Assembly: GCA_026913215.1 (NCBI GenBank)
Contig: JAPTYK010000001.1
Coordinates: 248,001 to 312,000 of the forward strand
Source: Streptomyces diastatochromogenes
GTDB taxonomy: Bacteria; Actinomycetota; Actinomycetes; Streptomycetales; Streptomycetaceae
Reading direction: 5' to 3'
DNA: 64,000 bases
Under the pieces are notes generated by a model. The model was not told the origin of the DNA. It saw nothing but the letters and a program-made list of their open reading frames with translations, and did not search any database. A program made the position numbers and the translations under genes. Positions 29,584 through 39,732 of the stretch are shown here, piece by piece. Every line of letters starts with the position of its first letter. The first letter of the stretch is position 1.

Positions 29584-31061
29584 CGTCCTCCTTCGGTGGC
29601 CGTGCGGTCGAAGCGGAGCGCGGGGTCGTCGATCGGGGACAGCCGCAGGGCGCGACGGTCGCGGTAGTAGTGGTTCCAGATCCGCCACGGGTCCCTGGTG
29701 CCCTGGCGGGGCATGATCGCGTCGCCGCGCGCGATGTAGCCGGAGGTCAGCGACTCGCCCATGACGGAGACGGTGGAGCGGTCGGACTCGGCGGCGACGG
29801 GGGTGACGGCGGTGAGGCCGTGCCGGTCCATGTGGGCGAGGAGCCGGCTGACGTAGGCGGAGGCGAGGTCGGCCTTGAGCGTCCAGGAGGCGTTGGTGTA
29901 GCCGATGATCATCGCCAGGTTGGGGACGCCGTCCAGCATCACGCCCTTGTAGAGCAGGTGTTCGCGGGTGACGACGGGCTTGCCGTCGACGGCCAGTTCC
30001 ATGCCGCCGGCGAGCTGCATGCGCAGGCCCGTGGCGGTGACGACGATGTCGGCGGGGATCTCCTCGCCGGACCCGACCTTGACGCCGGTCTCGGTGAAGG
30101 TCTCGATGTGGTCGGTGACCACGGACGCCCGGCCGCTCTTCAGCGTCGTGAAGAGGTCGCCGCCGGGCACGACGCACAGCCGCTGGTCCCAGGGCTTGTA
30201 CGCCGGGGTGAAGTGGCGCATGTCGACGCTCTTGCCGAGCCGGGCCCGTACCGCGGCGAGGAGCACCCCGCGCATGAGGCGGGGGGCCTTGCGGCACAGG
30301 GCGTACAGGCCGCGCTGCATCGCGATGTTGCGGGCGCGCCCCACCCGGTGGACGAGCGCGGCGGGGACGCGCAGCCCGCGCAGGAGGACCGAGACGGGGT
30401 CGTCGGCGGGGAGCGCGAGGATGTACGTGGGCGAGCGCTGGAGCATGGTGACGTGCGCGGCGGTGGGGGCCATCGCGGGGACGAGGGTGATGGCGGTGGC
30501 GCCGCTGCCGATGACCACGACGCGCTTGCCGGTGTGGTCGAGGTCCTCGGGCCAGTGCTGCGGGTGCACGAGGGTGCCCCGGAAGCGCTGCTCGCCGGGG
30601 AACTCCGGGCGGTGGCCCGCGTCGTAGTCGTAGTAGCCGGTGGCGCCGACGAGGAAGCGGGCGGTGAGCAGGTGCGTCTCGCCGGTGGCCTCGTCGAGGG
30701 TCTCGACGGTCCAGCGCCCTTCGTCGCTCGACCAGTCGGCGCGGACGGCCCTGCGGCCGAAGCGGATACGGTCGGTGACGCCGTGCTCCTCGGCGGTGGC
30801 CCGGATGTAGCGGCGGATGTCCGCGCCGCCGGCGAGGACCTGGGTGCCGTGCCAGGCGCGGAAGCCGTAGCCGAAGGTGTACATGTCCGAGTCGGAGCGG
30901 ATGCCGGGGTAGCGGAAGAGGTCCCAGGTCCCGCCGATCGCGGACCGCCGCTCGACGATCGCGTACGTGGTCCCGGGGTTCCCCTCGCGCAGGTGGCAGG
31001 CGGCACTGATCCCGGACAGTCCCGCGCCGATGATCAGCACGTCGACGTGCTCGTTCCCCAT
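29580..31061 (-). CDS. flavin-containing Baeyer-Villiger-type monooxygenase
   Basis: An intact flavoprotein of 493 residues. The FAD motif is DVLIIGAGLSGISAACHL, the BVMO fingerprint is FRGTLVHPQHWP, and the NADPH motif is VVVIGSGATAITLVPA. GTWDLFRYPGIRSDSDMYTF is typical of Mycobacterium MymA/EthA-like enzymes. I use the ATG giving MGNEHVD because AGAGGGG is seven bases upstream; an ATG two codons earlier abuts the Shine-Dalgarno sequence. It is the first gene of the operon with the diiron oxygenase and FprB-like reductase, and a TetR gene is divergent. Ketone or aldehyde oxidation is expected; the substrate is unknown. Confidence 0.85.
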   Translation of the reverse strand: MGNEHVDVLIIGAGLSGISAACHLREGNPGTTYAIVERRSAIGGTWDLFRYPGIRSDSDMYTFGYGFRAWHGTQVLAGGADIRRYIRATAEEHGVTDRIRFGRRAVRADWSSDEGRWTVETLDEATGETHLLTARFLVGATGYYDYDAGHRPEFPGEQRFRGTLVHPQHWPEDLDHTGKRVVVIGSGATAITLVPAMAPTAAHVTMLQRSPTYILALPADDPVSVLLRGLRVPAALVHRVGRARNIAMQRGLYALCRKAPRLMRGVLLAAVRARLGKSVDMRHFTPAYKPWDQRLCVVPGGDLFTTLKSGRASVVTDHIETFTETGVKVGSGEEIPADIVVTATGLRMQLAGGMELAVDGKPVVTREHLLYKGVMLDGVPNLAMIIGYTNASWTLKADLASAYVSRLLAHMDRHGLTAVTPVAAESDRSTVSVMGESLTSGYIARGDAIMPRQGTRDPWRIWNHYYRDRRALRLSPIDDPALRFDRTATEGGR

Positions 31062-31116
31062 GTCCATCCCCTCTGCGGCCCTCGGTGGCGGTGCATTCTC
31101 CCCCGGACACTTTCCC

Positions 31117-31158
31117 GGGTACCGGAATTTACCTGTGTCACCGCGTCCAGGGTACCGG
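31117..31158. promoter_or_regulatory. direct repeats in divergent monooxygenase/TetR region
   Basis: GGGTACCGG occurs at 31117-31125 and 31150-31158, 33 bp apart (three helical turns), between the monooxygenase and TetR starts. GGTACC is itself palindromic, so each copy could bind a dimer. Candidate TetR operators. Confidence 0.5.
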
Positions 31159-31225
31159 CGGTAACGTGACCTGCGCCACCCCCTGGGACGTCGTCTCCTC
31201 TTGATCGCCGGGTACGATCCACGCC

Positions 31226-31903
31226 GTGGCCGAGGACAGACACACACGCAACGGCGGGCGCCCCGACGGCCGCGACCACGCTGGACCGGCCACCGCGCCG
31301 AGCGCCGGGACCAGGTCCTCACCGCGGCCCTCACCGTCATCGGGCGGGAGGGAACGGCGGTCAGCGTGGCGGCGATCGGCGCCGAGGCCGGGATGCCGCG
31401 TTCCGTCGTCTACCGGATCTTCCGCAGCCGCGAGGACCTCGACGAGCAGATCCGCGCGCGCATCACCGCCGACCTGATGGCCGCCCTGTCCCCGCGCTCG
31501 TCCCCAAGGGCACGATCCGGGAGGCGATCGAGCACGCCGCCGGCACCTATGTGGGCTGGGTGGCGCTGCACCCCGAGCTCCACCGGTTCCTCGGCGCCGG
31601 CTCCCCCGCCGCCGCGGACACCCGCACCGCCGTCGCCCTCCACCTGGCGCGGCTCCTCGACACGTACGCCGACCGGTTCCTCGGCGGCGAGCGGGGCCCG
31701 CCGGCTTCGACGTCAACCTGGCGTTCGGCATGGTGGGCCTGGTGGACGGGGTGGTGAACCAGTGGGTCGCGCATCCCGAGTCGAGGAGTTCCCTCGACGA
31801 CCTGACGCGTTTCCTGAGCGACGCCCTCTGGGGCGTCCTCGCGAGCGCGACCACGCGCCTGGGCATCAAGCTCGACCCCGATCAGCCGATCGACCTGACG
31901 TGA
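31226..31903 (+). CDS. TetR-family regulator
   Basis: A regulator of about 225 residues starting at the GTG at 31226. The HTH region is AERRDQVLTAALTVIGREG, then VSVAAIGAEAGMPRSVVYRI, then FRSREDLDEQI, a clear TetR N-terminal domain. The ligand-binding part (EHAAGTYVGWVALHPELHRF, and NLAFGMVGLVDGVVNQWV) follows across slips near 31290, 31500 and 31700; the last frame stops at 31903. A TACGAT box seven bases before the GTG suggests a leaderless mRNA. It is divergent from the monooxygenase operon, which it probably represses. Confidence 0.8.
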
Positions 31904-31926
31904 CCTGACCTGACCTGCGTCGACGG

Positions 31927-31956
31927 CCCGTTGTCCACCGGTCGGTGGACAACGGG
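31927..31956. promoter_or_regulatory. TetR-type palindrome before MMPL exporter
   Basis: CCCGTTGTCCACCG-N2-CGGTGGACAACGGG is a perfect 14-bp inverted repeat with the core ACCGGTCGGT, which is common in TetR operators. It lies after the TetR stop and about 50 bp before the MMPL start. A terminator for the TetR gene is the alternative reading. Confidence 0.6.
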
Positions 31957-32008
31957 TTCAACCGGCCGATCCTGTCGGCGGTACGGCTCCGCCGACGAGT
32001 CTGGGCCC

Positions 32009-34189
32009 ATGACGAACCCGACCGTACGCATGGCCCGTCTCAGCGCCCGGCATCCCTGGCGCGCGCTGACCGGCTGGCTCCTCTTCGTGGCCCTCTGCCT
32101 GGGCACGGGCCTCGCCCTCGGCTCCCGTCCCGCGACCACGGAGGACTACCGCATCGGCGAGGCGGGCCGGGCCGAGGCCCTCGCCGCCGAGGGCGGCCTC
32201 CAGCAGAGACCCTCGAACGCGTCCTGATCCAGGCCGCGCCCGGCACCGGCCCCCTCGACCGGGCCGAGGCCGAGGCCGCCGCCCGCGAGATCGGCGCCCG
32301 GATGCGGAAGCTGCCCGAGGTGCTGTCCGTGGCCGGACCGGTCGCCGACGCCCGGCGCACGGCCCTGCGCGTCGACGTCACCCTGAAGGGCGCCGAGTTC
32401 GAGGGGAAGCGGCGCGTCGACGCGCTCCTCGCGCAGACCGCCGAGGTCCGGGCGGCGCACCCGCGGCTGCTCGTCGAGGAGGTCGGCGGCCCCTCCATCG
32501 GCAAGGGCGTCGACGCGCTCCGCGGCGAGGACCTCTCCCGTACGGAGGTCATCGCGCTGCCCGTCACCCTGATCACCCTGCTGGTCGTCTTCGGCTCCGT
32601 GGTGATGGCCGTCGTGCCGCTGCTGCTCGCGCTCACCGCGATCGTGGCCGCCGTCGGCCTGTCGATGACCGCCTCGCACGTCTTCCCCGACGCCGGGGTC
32701 GGCACCAACGTCATCCTGCTCATCGGGCTCGCCGTCGGCGTCGACTACACCCTCTTCCACCTGAAGCGGGAGCGCGAGGAACGCGCCCGGACCGGCGGGC
32801 GGCTCTCCACCCGGGCGGTGGTGGAGCTCGCCGCCGCGACCTCGGGCCGGGCCGTGGTGGTCTCCGGGCTGGCCGTGGCCGTCTCCAGCGCCACCCTCTA
32901 CCTCGCCGACGACGTCATCTTCTCCTCCATCGCCACCGGGGCGGTCGTCGTCACCCTGGTCGCCGTCCTCAGCTCGCTGACCGTCCTGCCCGCGCTCCTC
33001 GCCCTCCTCGGCGAGCGCGCCGAACGCCGCGGGCCCGCGAGAAGCCGGTGCGCGGCGCTTCCCGTCCCGGCGGCCGGATCACCGCCGCCGTCCTCCGGCC
33101 CGTGGCCGGGCATCCCGCCGCTACCCTCGCCGTCTCCACCCTCGCGCTCCTCGCGCTCGCCCTGCCGGTCCTGGGGATCAACATCACGGAGATGAGCCGC
33201 GAGACCCACTCCCGCGCCATCCCCGCCATGCGGACCTACGACCGGCTCATGGCCGCCTATCCCGAACTGAAGGCCATGCACCAGGTGGTCGTGCGGGCGG
33301 ACGCGGACCGGGCCGGGGAGGTCGCCGACGCCCTGCGCGCCCTCGCCGAGCGGGCGGACGCCGAGGACCCGGCGATCGGCGGCACCCCGTCCTGCGGACC
33401 TCGGCCGATCACCGCACCACCCTCCTGGAGCTGGCCGTCCCGCGCTCCGTGAACAGCCCCGAGGCCCGCGCCTCGCTCGAACGGCTCCGCGCCGACCTCG
33501 TGCCCGGGGCGCTCGGCGCGCTCGACGGCGCCGAGGTCGCCGTCACCGGCGAGGTCGCCCGCTACGCCGACTACCCCGACCACCAGAAGCGGAAGCTGCC
33601 GCTCATCGTCGGGGCACTGCTCCTCGTCACCTTCGTGATGACGGTGTGGGCGTTCCGCTCCGTGGTCCTCGGCCTCGTCGGCATCGTCCTCAACCTGCTC
33701 TCGGCCTTCGCCTCGCTGGGCCTCCTCGTCCTGGTCTTCCAGAACGAATGGGCCGAGGGGATCCTCGACTTCACCTCCACGGGCTCGATCGGATCCCGCG
33801 TCCCGCTGTTCCTGTTCGTGATCCTCTTCGGACTCTCCATGGACTACCAGGTGTTCGTGATCAGCCGGATCCGCGAGGCCCGCCTCGCCGGCGTCCCCAC
33901 CCGGCAGGCGGTCCTCCAGGGCCTGTCCTCCTCCGCCGGGGTCGTCACGAGCGCCGCCGTGGTGATGGTGACGGTCTTCGCGAGCTTCGCCGCGCTGCAC
34001 CTCATCGAGATGAAGCAGATCGGCTTCAGCCTGGCGGTCGCGGTCCTCCTCGACGCCTTCGTGATCCGCGTCCTGGTGCTGCCCTCCCTGATGCTGCTGC
34101 TCGGCGAGGCCAACTGGTGGCCCTCGCGCGCCGCGCGCCGCCCCCCGGAGCCCGAACGGGCGGGAACCCGGCCGGTGTCCGTAGGCTGA
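32009..34189 (+). CDS. MMPL-family membrane exporter
   Basis: About 725 residues with two repeats of the RND/MMPL topology. There is an N-terminal helix (WRALTGWLLFVALCLGTGLAL), an extracytoplasmic domain, then a five-helix bundle (VTLITLLVVFGSVVMAVVPL...) with GLAVGVDYTLFHLKRERE, the proton-relay Asp-Tyr motif. The second half repeats this with FGLSMDYQVFVISRIREAR. Slips lie near 32205, 33040 and 33390. MMPL proteins export lipids, polyketides or drugs. It could be controlled by the TetR protein upstream through the palindrome at 31927. Confidence 0.85.
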
Positions 34190-34193
34190 CGGA

Positions 34194-35456
34194 ATGACGG
34201 ACGAGACGGCACCCACGGCGGCCGAGCGGCCGGCGCTCACCGCCCTGCGCCGCTGGTACACGGCCGCCTGGCTGCTCCTCGGCCTGGTCCCTCGGTCATC
34301 GGCGCCGGCAACGACTCGGGGCCCGTGAAAGGGCCTCCTGGGCCTGGTGGCGGCGGCCCTCGCGTACACCGCCGTCCACCGCGCCCGGCACCACCCGCCG
34401 CTCTATCTGGGGATCCTCGCCGCCGGGCTCGGCGTGATGGCGGCCCTCCCCGGCGGCGGCGCGGCCCTCCTGATCGCCGCCCTCCCCAGTTCTGGTTCCA
34501 GGCCCGCGCCCCGCGCCGCCGTGGCGCTCAGCGGCTGCGCGACGGCCGCGACGGCGGCGGGGAGCCTCTGGAGCGGCTCGCCGGGGAACGCGGCCGCCGC
34601 CCTGACCGGATACGCCGTGTCCGTCCTGGCGGGACTCCTGCTCCACCGGCTCGTCGCGGACGGCGAGGCCCGCGCCGCCGCGCTCGCCACCGAACTCTCC
34701 CTCACCCAGGAGCAGTTGGCGGAAGCCCATCGCGCCCAGGGCGCCGCCGCCGAGCGGGAGCGGATGGCCCGCGAGATCCACGACACCCTCGCCCAGGGCT
34801 TCGCCTCCATCATCGTCCTCGCCGAGGCCGCCCGGACCGGCCCGGACGGGGACCCGGAGCACACGGCCCGGCAGCTGCGCTCCATCGAGCGGACCGCCCG
34901 CGAGAACTTCGCCGAGGCCCGGGTCCTGGTGGGCTCGGCCCCGCAGGGCGGCCTCTCCCCCGGCTCGGTGGTGCCGACCCTGCGCCGCACCCTGGAGCGG
35001 TTCGCCCAGGACACCGGGATCACGGTCGACGCGGAGCTCGCCGAGGACGTCGACTGCGACCAGCAGACCCGGATCGCGCTCCTCCGCTGCACCCAGGAGT
35101 CGCTGGCCAACGTGCGCAAGCACGCCGACGCGAGCACCGTCGGCGTGGTCCTCACCCAGGGCCCGGACGCCATCGAGCTGGAGATCACCGACGACGGGCG
35201 CGGCTTCGTCGTCGAGGAGTCGCGCGGCTTCGGTCTGGACGGCATGCGCAAGCGGCTCGCCGAGCTCGACGGGGAGCTGACGGTGACCAGTTCGGTCGGG
35301 GACGGCACCCGCGTCCTCGCGGCCTTCCCCACGGCCCTCTCCACGGCCCTCTCCACGGACTTCCCCACGAGCTCCTCCGCGGCCTTCCCCACGAGCTCCT
35401 CCGCGGACCTCCCCACCGGCTTCCCCGCCGACTTCCCCACGAACGGACGGCCCTGA
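34194..35456 (+). CDS. NarL-type sensor histidine kinase
   Basis: About 420 residues. The N-terminal half has four to five membrane helices and no obvious sensor domain. The dimerisation/phosphoacceptor motif is ERERMAREIHDTLAQGF (HisKA_3, His in EIHDT), and the ATPase has QESLANVRKHADAS, ITDDGRGF and GFGLDGMRKRL. Two slips lie near 34290 and 34330. The C-terminal ~40 residues are a low-complexity tail of Phe-Pro-Thr and Ser-rich repeats encoded by short tandem DNA repeats at 35325-35450. It starts five bases after the MMPL gene and is followed directly by its response regulator. Confidence 0.85.
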
Positions 35457-35457
35457 C

Positions 35458-36095
35458 ATGCCCGAAGCGCACGAGCCCGTCCGGGTCGTGATCGTCGACG
35501 ACCACACGGTGATGCGCGCCGGAGTGGTCTCCTGCTCGCACCGGTCCTGACATCACCGTCGTCGGCGAGGCGGGCGACGGCCGCGAGGCCCTCGGCCTCG
35601 TCGAACGGCTGGCGCCCGACGTCGCGCTCGTCGACCTGCGCATGCCGGTCATGGACGGCGTCGAGGCCACCGCCGCGATCACCGCGGGCCCGCCCCGACC
35701 CGGTGCTCATCCTCACCACGTACGACACGGACGTGGAGATCGAGCGGGCGGTCGAGGCCGGCGCCGTCGGCTACCTCCTGAAGGACACCACCGCCGAGCA
35801 GCTCGCCGAGGCCGTCCGCTCCGCGGCGCGCGGCGAGACGGTCCTCGCGCCCCGCGTCGCCGAGCGCCTGGTCGCCCTCATGCGCCGCCCCGCCCCGGTC
35901 GTCCTCACCCCGCGCGAGCGGGACGTCCTCGGCGCGGTGGCCGACGGCCTGTCCAACGCCGAGATCGGCCGGCGCCTCGTCATCGCGGAGGCCACGGTCA
36001 AGACCCATCTGCTGCGCGTCTTCGCGAAGCTGGACGTGAGCGACCGCACCCACGCCGTGGTCGTCGCCCTGGAGAAGGGCCTGCTGCCGCGCTGA
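35458..36095 (+). CDS. NarL/FixJ-family response regulator
   Basis: A two-domain regulator of about 215 residues. The receiver begins VRVVIVDDHTVMRAGVV, with the phosphoacceptor Asp in VALVDLRMP and the conserved Lys in YLLKDTTAE. The LuxR-type HTH is LTPRERDVLGAVADGLSNAE followed by ATVKTHLLRVFAKLDVSDR. The frame is disturbed near 35530 and 35690, each consistent with two lost bases. It begins one base after the kinase stop codon; the pair forms one two-component system, probably acting on the adjacent MMPL exporter. Confidence 0.85.
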
Positions 36096-36371
36096 GGCCC
36101 AAGTGGCGGGCGCCACACGGGAGGAGAGTTGTGGAGGGAGCCGGTGCGGGGTTCCCGAGCGCGGCAGCGGCGCGTTAGCGAGACGTGAGCCCCGCGCGGC
36201 AAGCTGGTAGAGACCATTGGGGCCGGTGTACCGGCCGACGACCAGCAGACCGCGGGAGTCTCACCCGCGCGGCGCCCACCGGCCGGGAGGCCGCTGCCGG
36301 CGCCGCGCGGGCACCGCCGGCGCCCGACCACGCCCGGACGGTCGAGGCGCGAGAGAGAGCAGGTAGCGGAA
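36096..36371. other. intergenic region before the injection-system regulator
   Basis: About 275 bp without a supported gene. It holds a small inverted repeat GGCCGGT-GT-ACCGGCC at 36221-36236 and TGGT-AGAG-ACCA just before it. Either could be a regulator site for the LuxR gene or the cluster. No convincing -35/-10 pair is visible. Confidence 0.4.
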
Positions 36372-37022
36372 GTGCTCACCACACGAGTGACGGTGACCGT
36401 CCACGCGTCCGATCCGCTCAGCCGGGCCGGGCTCATCAGCCACTTGCGGCACCAGCCGAGCATCGACTTCGTGCCCGAGCACGACGACGCGGACCCGGAG
36501 TGTCCCGCGGTGGCGGTGATGCTCGCGGACCGGATCGACGAACCGACCACCGCCGAACTCCGGAGACTGCTGCGCGGCCGCGACCAGCGCGTCGTGCTCG
36601 TCGCCCGCGAACTGCGCGAACCGGACCTCCTCGCGGTGGTCGAGTACGGCGTACGGGCCATCATCTGGCGCCACCAGGCCACCGAGCAGAGACTGCTGAG
36701 CGCCGTGCACAGCGCGGCGCGGGGCGAGGGCGAACTGCCGCCCGACCTGGTCAGCCGCCTCCTCAACCAGGTGGGCCGGCTCCAGCGGGCCACGGCGGCG
36801 GGCACGGGGACCGGCGGGACGGTGCCGCTCTTCGGGATGGCGCCGCGCGAGGTCGACGTGCTGCGGCTGCTCGCCGAGGGCCTGGACACCCGGCAGATCA
36901 GCGAGAAGCTCGCCTACTCCGAGCGCACCGTCAAGAACGTCCTGCACGCGCTCATGACCCGTCTCCAGCTCACCAACCGGGCGCATGCCGTCGCGTACGC
37001 GCTCCGCGAAGGCTACATCTGA
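36372..37022 (+). CDS. LuxR-type regulator with degenerate receiver, first gene of eCIS cluster
   Basis: An intact 216-residue protein starting at the GTG at 36372. The C-terminal HTH (MAPREVDVLRLLAEGLDTRQ, then SERTVKNVLHALMTRLQLTN) is a NarL/LuxR DNA-binding domain. The N-terminal domain has the receiver fold, but the phosphoacceptor strand reads VAVMLADRIDE with no Asp in the normal site, and the Lys near the end of the domain is missing. It is probably an atypical receiver not switched by phosphorylation. The stop overlaps the DUF4255 start, so it belongs with the contractile injection system and may control it. Confidence 0.82.
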   Translation: MLTTRVTVTVHASDPLSRAGLISHLRHQPSIDFVPEHDDADPECPAVAVMLADRIDEPTTAELRRLLRGRDQRVVLVARELREPDLLAVVEYGVRAIIWRHQATEQRLLSAVHSAARGEGELPPDLVSRLLNQVGRLQRATAAGTGTGGTVPLFGMAPREVDVLRLLAEGLDTRQISEKLAYSERTVKNVLHALMTRLQLTNRAHAVAYALREGYI

Positions 37023-37656
37023 TGATCCACGAGATAGACGAGGCGCTGCGCCGGCTGCTCGCCCCGCCGTCACGGGCGACGTCGCGTTCGAGGCGCCGAC
37101 CCGCGACTGGGCGGCCCGCCGCAACGCGCCCACGCTCAACGCCTACCTGTACGACATCCGGGAGGACGTGGCCCGGCGCGAGCGCGGCGCGCGGCCGAGC
37201 GGAACGCCGACGGGATCGTGACGCGCAGGCGTCAGCCGCCGCGCTGGTTCCGGCTCGTACCTGGTGACCGCCTGGACCGCCCGGCCCGAGGACGAGCACC
37301 GGCTCCTCTCGGCGCGCTGGCCCTGCTCCTGCCGCACGAGGTGCTCTCCGGCGACGCGGTGCCGGAGTCCGTGCGCCCGATCGCCGCGTCCCTGCCGCTC
37401 TCCGTCGCGGTGCCGCCCGCGGAGTCGCGCTCCTCGCGGACATCTGGTCGGCGCTGGGCGGCGAGCTGAAGCCCTCGCTGGACGTCGTGGTCACCACGCC
37501 CTTCCGGTCACCCCGGTGTACGAGGCGGCGCCGCCGGTCATCGAGGCGGAGGTCCTCGTGCGCGGGATCGACGGCACTCCGGCCGACGCCAGGCCCCGGA
37601 CGACGCGGCGACGCGTCGGGGTGAGGCCGGGCACGGAACGGGAGGCCGGCGCGTGA
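37022..37656 (+). CDS. DUF4255 protein, eCIS tail-terminator/cap (Afp16-like)
   Basis: The repaired protein of about 210 residues starts MIHEIDEALRRLL and contains WAARRNAPTLNAYLYDIRED, then LSYLVTAWTARPEDEHRLLS and LLPHEVLSGDAVPESVRPIA. This is the DUF4255/Pvc16 family, which caps the inner tube and sheath end in contractile injection systems. Frame slips occur near 37070, 37210, 37255, 37310, 37430 and 37500. Its ATG overlaps the LuxR stop, and its stop overlaps the ATPase GTG. Confidence 0.75.
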
Positions 37657-39664
37657 GCGGGCAGGACCGCGGTACGGATGCGGGGCGCTCCCCGACGGGA
37701 CGTCCGGTGGTGTGCTCCCCTGCTCTCCGCCCTCCGGACCCGGGTCGCGGCGCTCGTGGAGGCCCGGAGCGCCGGGGATCCCACGGCGGACGATCCGCTG
37801 CGCGGGCTGTACGTGACCGGGGAGGCGGCCCGCCGGATCGCGGCGGAGCCGGTGCCGCCGGGCACCACGACGGCTTGCCGCTCCCGGACGTCGGCGGGAC
37901 GGACCGGCTCGCCCGTCTGGCGCGGGCCTTCGGGCTCACGGCGCTCGACGCGCACCTCCTCGTCGTGGCGCTCGCGCCCGATGTGGACCGGGGCTTCGAG
38001 GCGCTGTACGGGTACCTCAACGACGACGTGGGCCGGCGCCGTGCCACCGTGGCGCTCGCCCTGGACCTCGCGGGCACCGGCCCTTCGACCCGGCCGCCCG
38101 TGACCGCTTCCATCCGGCGGCGCCCTCCGGTCCGGCGGCCTGATCGAGGTCGAGGACGAGGACCGGCCGCTGCCCGGACGGGCCCTGCGCGTGCCGGAGC
38201 GGGTGGTGGCGCACCTCCTCGGGGACGACGGGCGGCTCGACGAGCGGCTCCTCGGCGCCGGGGTGGAGTTGCTGCCGCCCGCTCCGGAGGAGGGGCCACG
38301 CCGCTCGGCGCGCGGGTCGCCGCCGCCGGGCCCGTCACCGTCCATCTGCGGGAGCGCGTCCCCGGGTCCGCCGTCGGCGGGTGGTGGCGGCGCTGCGCGG
38401 CGCGGGGCGGACCGTGCTGCGGTACCGCCCGGAGTCCGTGGACGTGGTGGCGGCGCGGGCGCTGCTGCGCGAGGCCCGGCTGCGCGGCGCCGCCGTGGTC
38501 GTCGAACCGCTGCCCTCCCTGCCCGGCCCGCTGGTGCGCGCGCTCACCGGCTCCGGTGCGACGGTGGTCCTCGCCGGCACCGAGGCGCCCGACCCCGGTG
38601 GGCGCCGGACGCGGAGCTGATCGCGGTCGACGCGCCGGCGGACCCGGCGGGTCCGGGCGATCCGTGGCGCCGTGAACTCGGCGCGCCCGAGGTCGGTTTC
38701 GACCTGGAGGCGGCGACCGCCCGTACCGTCTCAGCGGTGACCAGGTGCGCCGGGCGGCGCGTTCGGCCCGGGCGCTCGCCGCGTTCGAGGGCACGGCGCT
38801 GACCCTCGCGCAGCTCCAGCGCGGTGCCCGGCTGGTCTCGGCGCCGGTGCTCGACAGCCGTGCGCGGCGGGTCCGCCCGCCGTCGGGTTCGCCGATCTCG
38901 TGCTGCCCGAGGAGCCCTTGGGGTGCTGCGCGAGCTGACGGGCCGGGCCCGTGACCGGGACCGGGTGCTCGGCGAGTGGCGGCTGCGGACCGGGGGCGGG
39001 CGCGGGCGGGTGTCGTCGCGCTGTTCGCCGGGGAGTCGGGGACGGGCAAGACGCTCGGCGCGGAGGTCGTCGCGGGCGAACTGGGCCTGGACCTCTACGT
39101 GGTGGACCTGTCGGCGGTGGTCGACAAGTACGTCGGCGAGACCGAGAAGAACCTGGAGCGGATCTTCGCCGAGGTGGACCGCACGGACTGCGTGCTGCTC
39201 TTCGACGAGGCCGACGCGGTCTTCGGCAAGCGCTCGGAGGTGAAGAGCTCGCACGACCGGTACGCCAACCTGGAGAACGCCTTTCTGCTCCAGCGCCTTG
39301 AGGCCTTCGACGGGATCGCGGTGCTCACGACCAACCTCCGGGCCAACATCGACGAGGCGTTCACCCGCCGGCTCGACCTGGTCGTGGACTTCCCCTTCCC
39401 GGACCCGGAGCAGCGCGTCTCGCTCTGGCGCTCCTGCCTGGCGGGCACGCCGAAGGCGGCGGACGTGGACGAGGAGATCGCGCGGTGCGCCGGGGAGTTC
39501 GAGCTGGCGGGCGGCGCGATCCGCTCGGCCGCGGTGACGGCCGGTTATCTGGCGGCGGCCCGCGCTCGGCGGTGACCGGCGAGGACGTACGGGCCGGGGC
39601 GCGGCGCGAGTACCGGAAGGCGGGGCGGCTGGTCCCGGACGCGGCCGCGCCCTGGGCTCCCTGA
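37653..39664 (+). CDS. AAA+ ATPase of eCIS (Afp15-like)
   Basis: About 680 residues. The N-terminal region (RLARLARAFGLTALDAHLLV) and a middle region lead to a C-terminal AAA+ module. Walker A is GESGTGKT, Walker B VLLFDEADAVFGKRSEV, sensor 1 LTTNLRANIDEAF and the arginine finger region RRLDLVVDFPF. This matches the Afp15/Pvc15 ATPase required for assembly of eCIS particles. It is among the most frame-broken genes in the window, with about ten slips between 37700 and 39580. The final frame ends at 39664 just before a terminator. Confidence 0.8.
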
Positions 39665-39673
39665 CGGGCACGG

Positions 39674-39706
39674 CGGAGGGGGCCACCCGTGCGGGTGGCC
39701 CCTCCG
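39674..39706. terminator. bidirectional terminator
   Basis: A hairpin (stem about GGGGCCACCC with GGGTGGCCCC, loop GTGC) lies between the convergent ATPase gene and the membrane protein on the other strand. Confidence 0.75.
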
Positions 39707-39732
39707 TCGGTCGCCTCGCGTCCGGCGCCGGC

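Noticed and set aside
31904..31920. Short TGACC repeats after the TetR stop as an operator
   Set aside because: Only three to four 5-bp units with no symmetry; more likely simple sequence.
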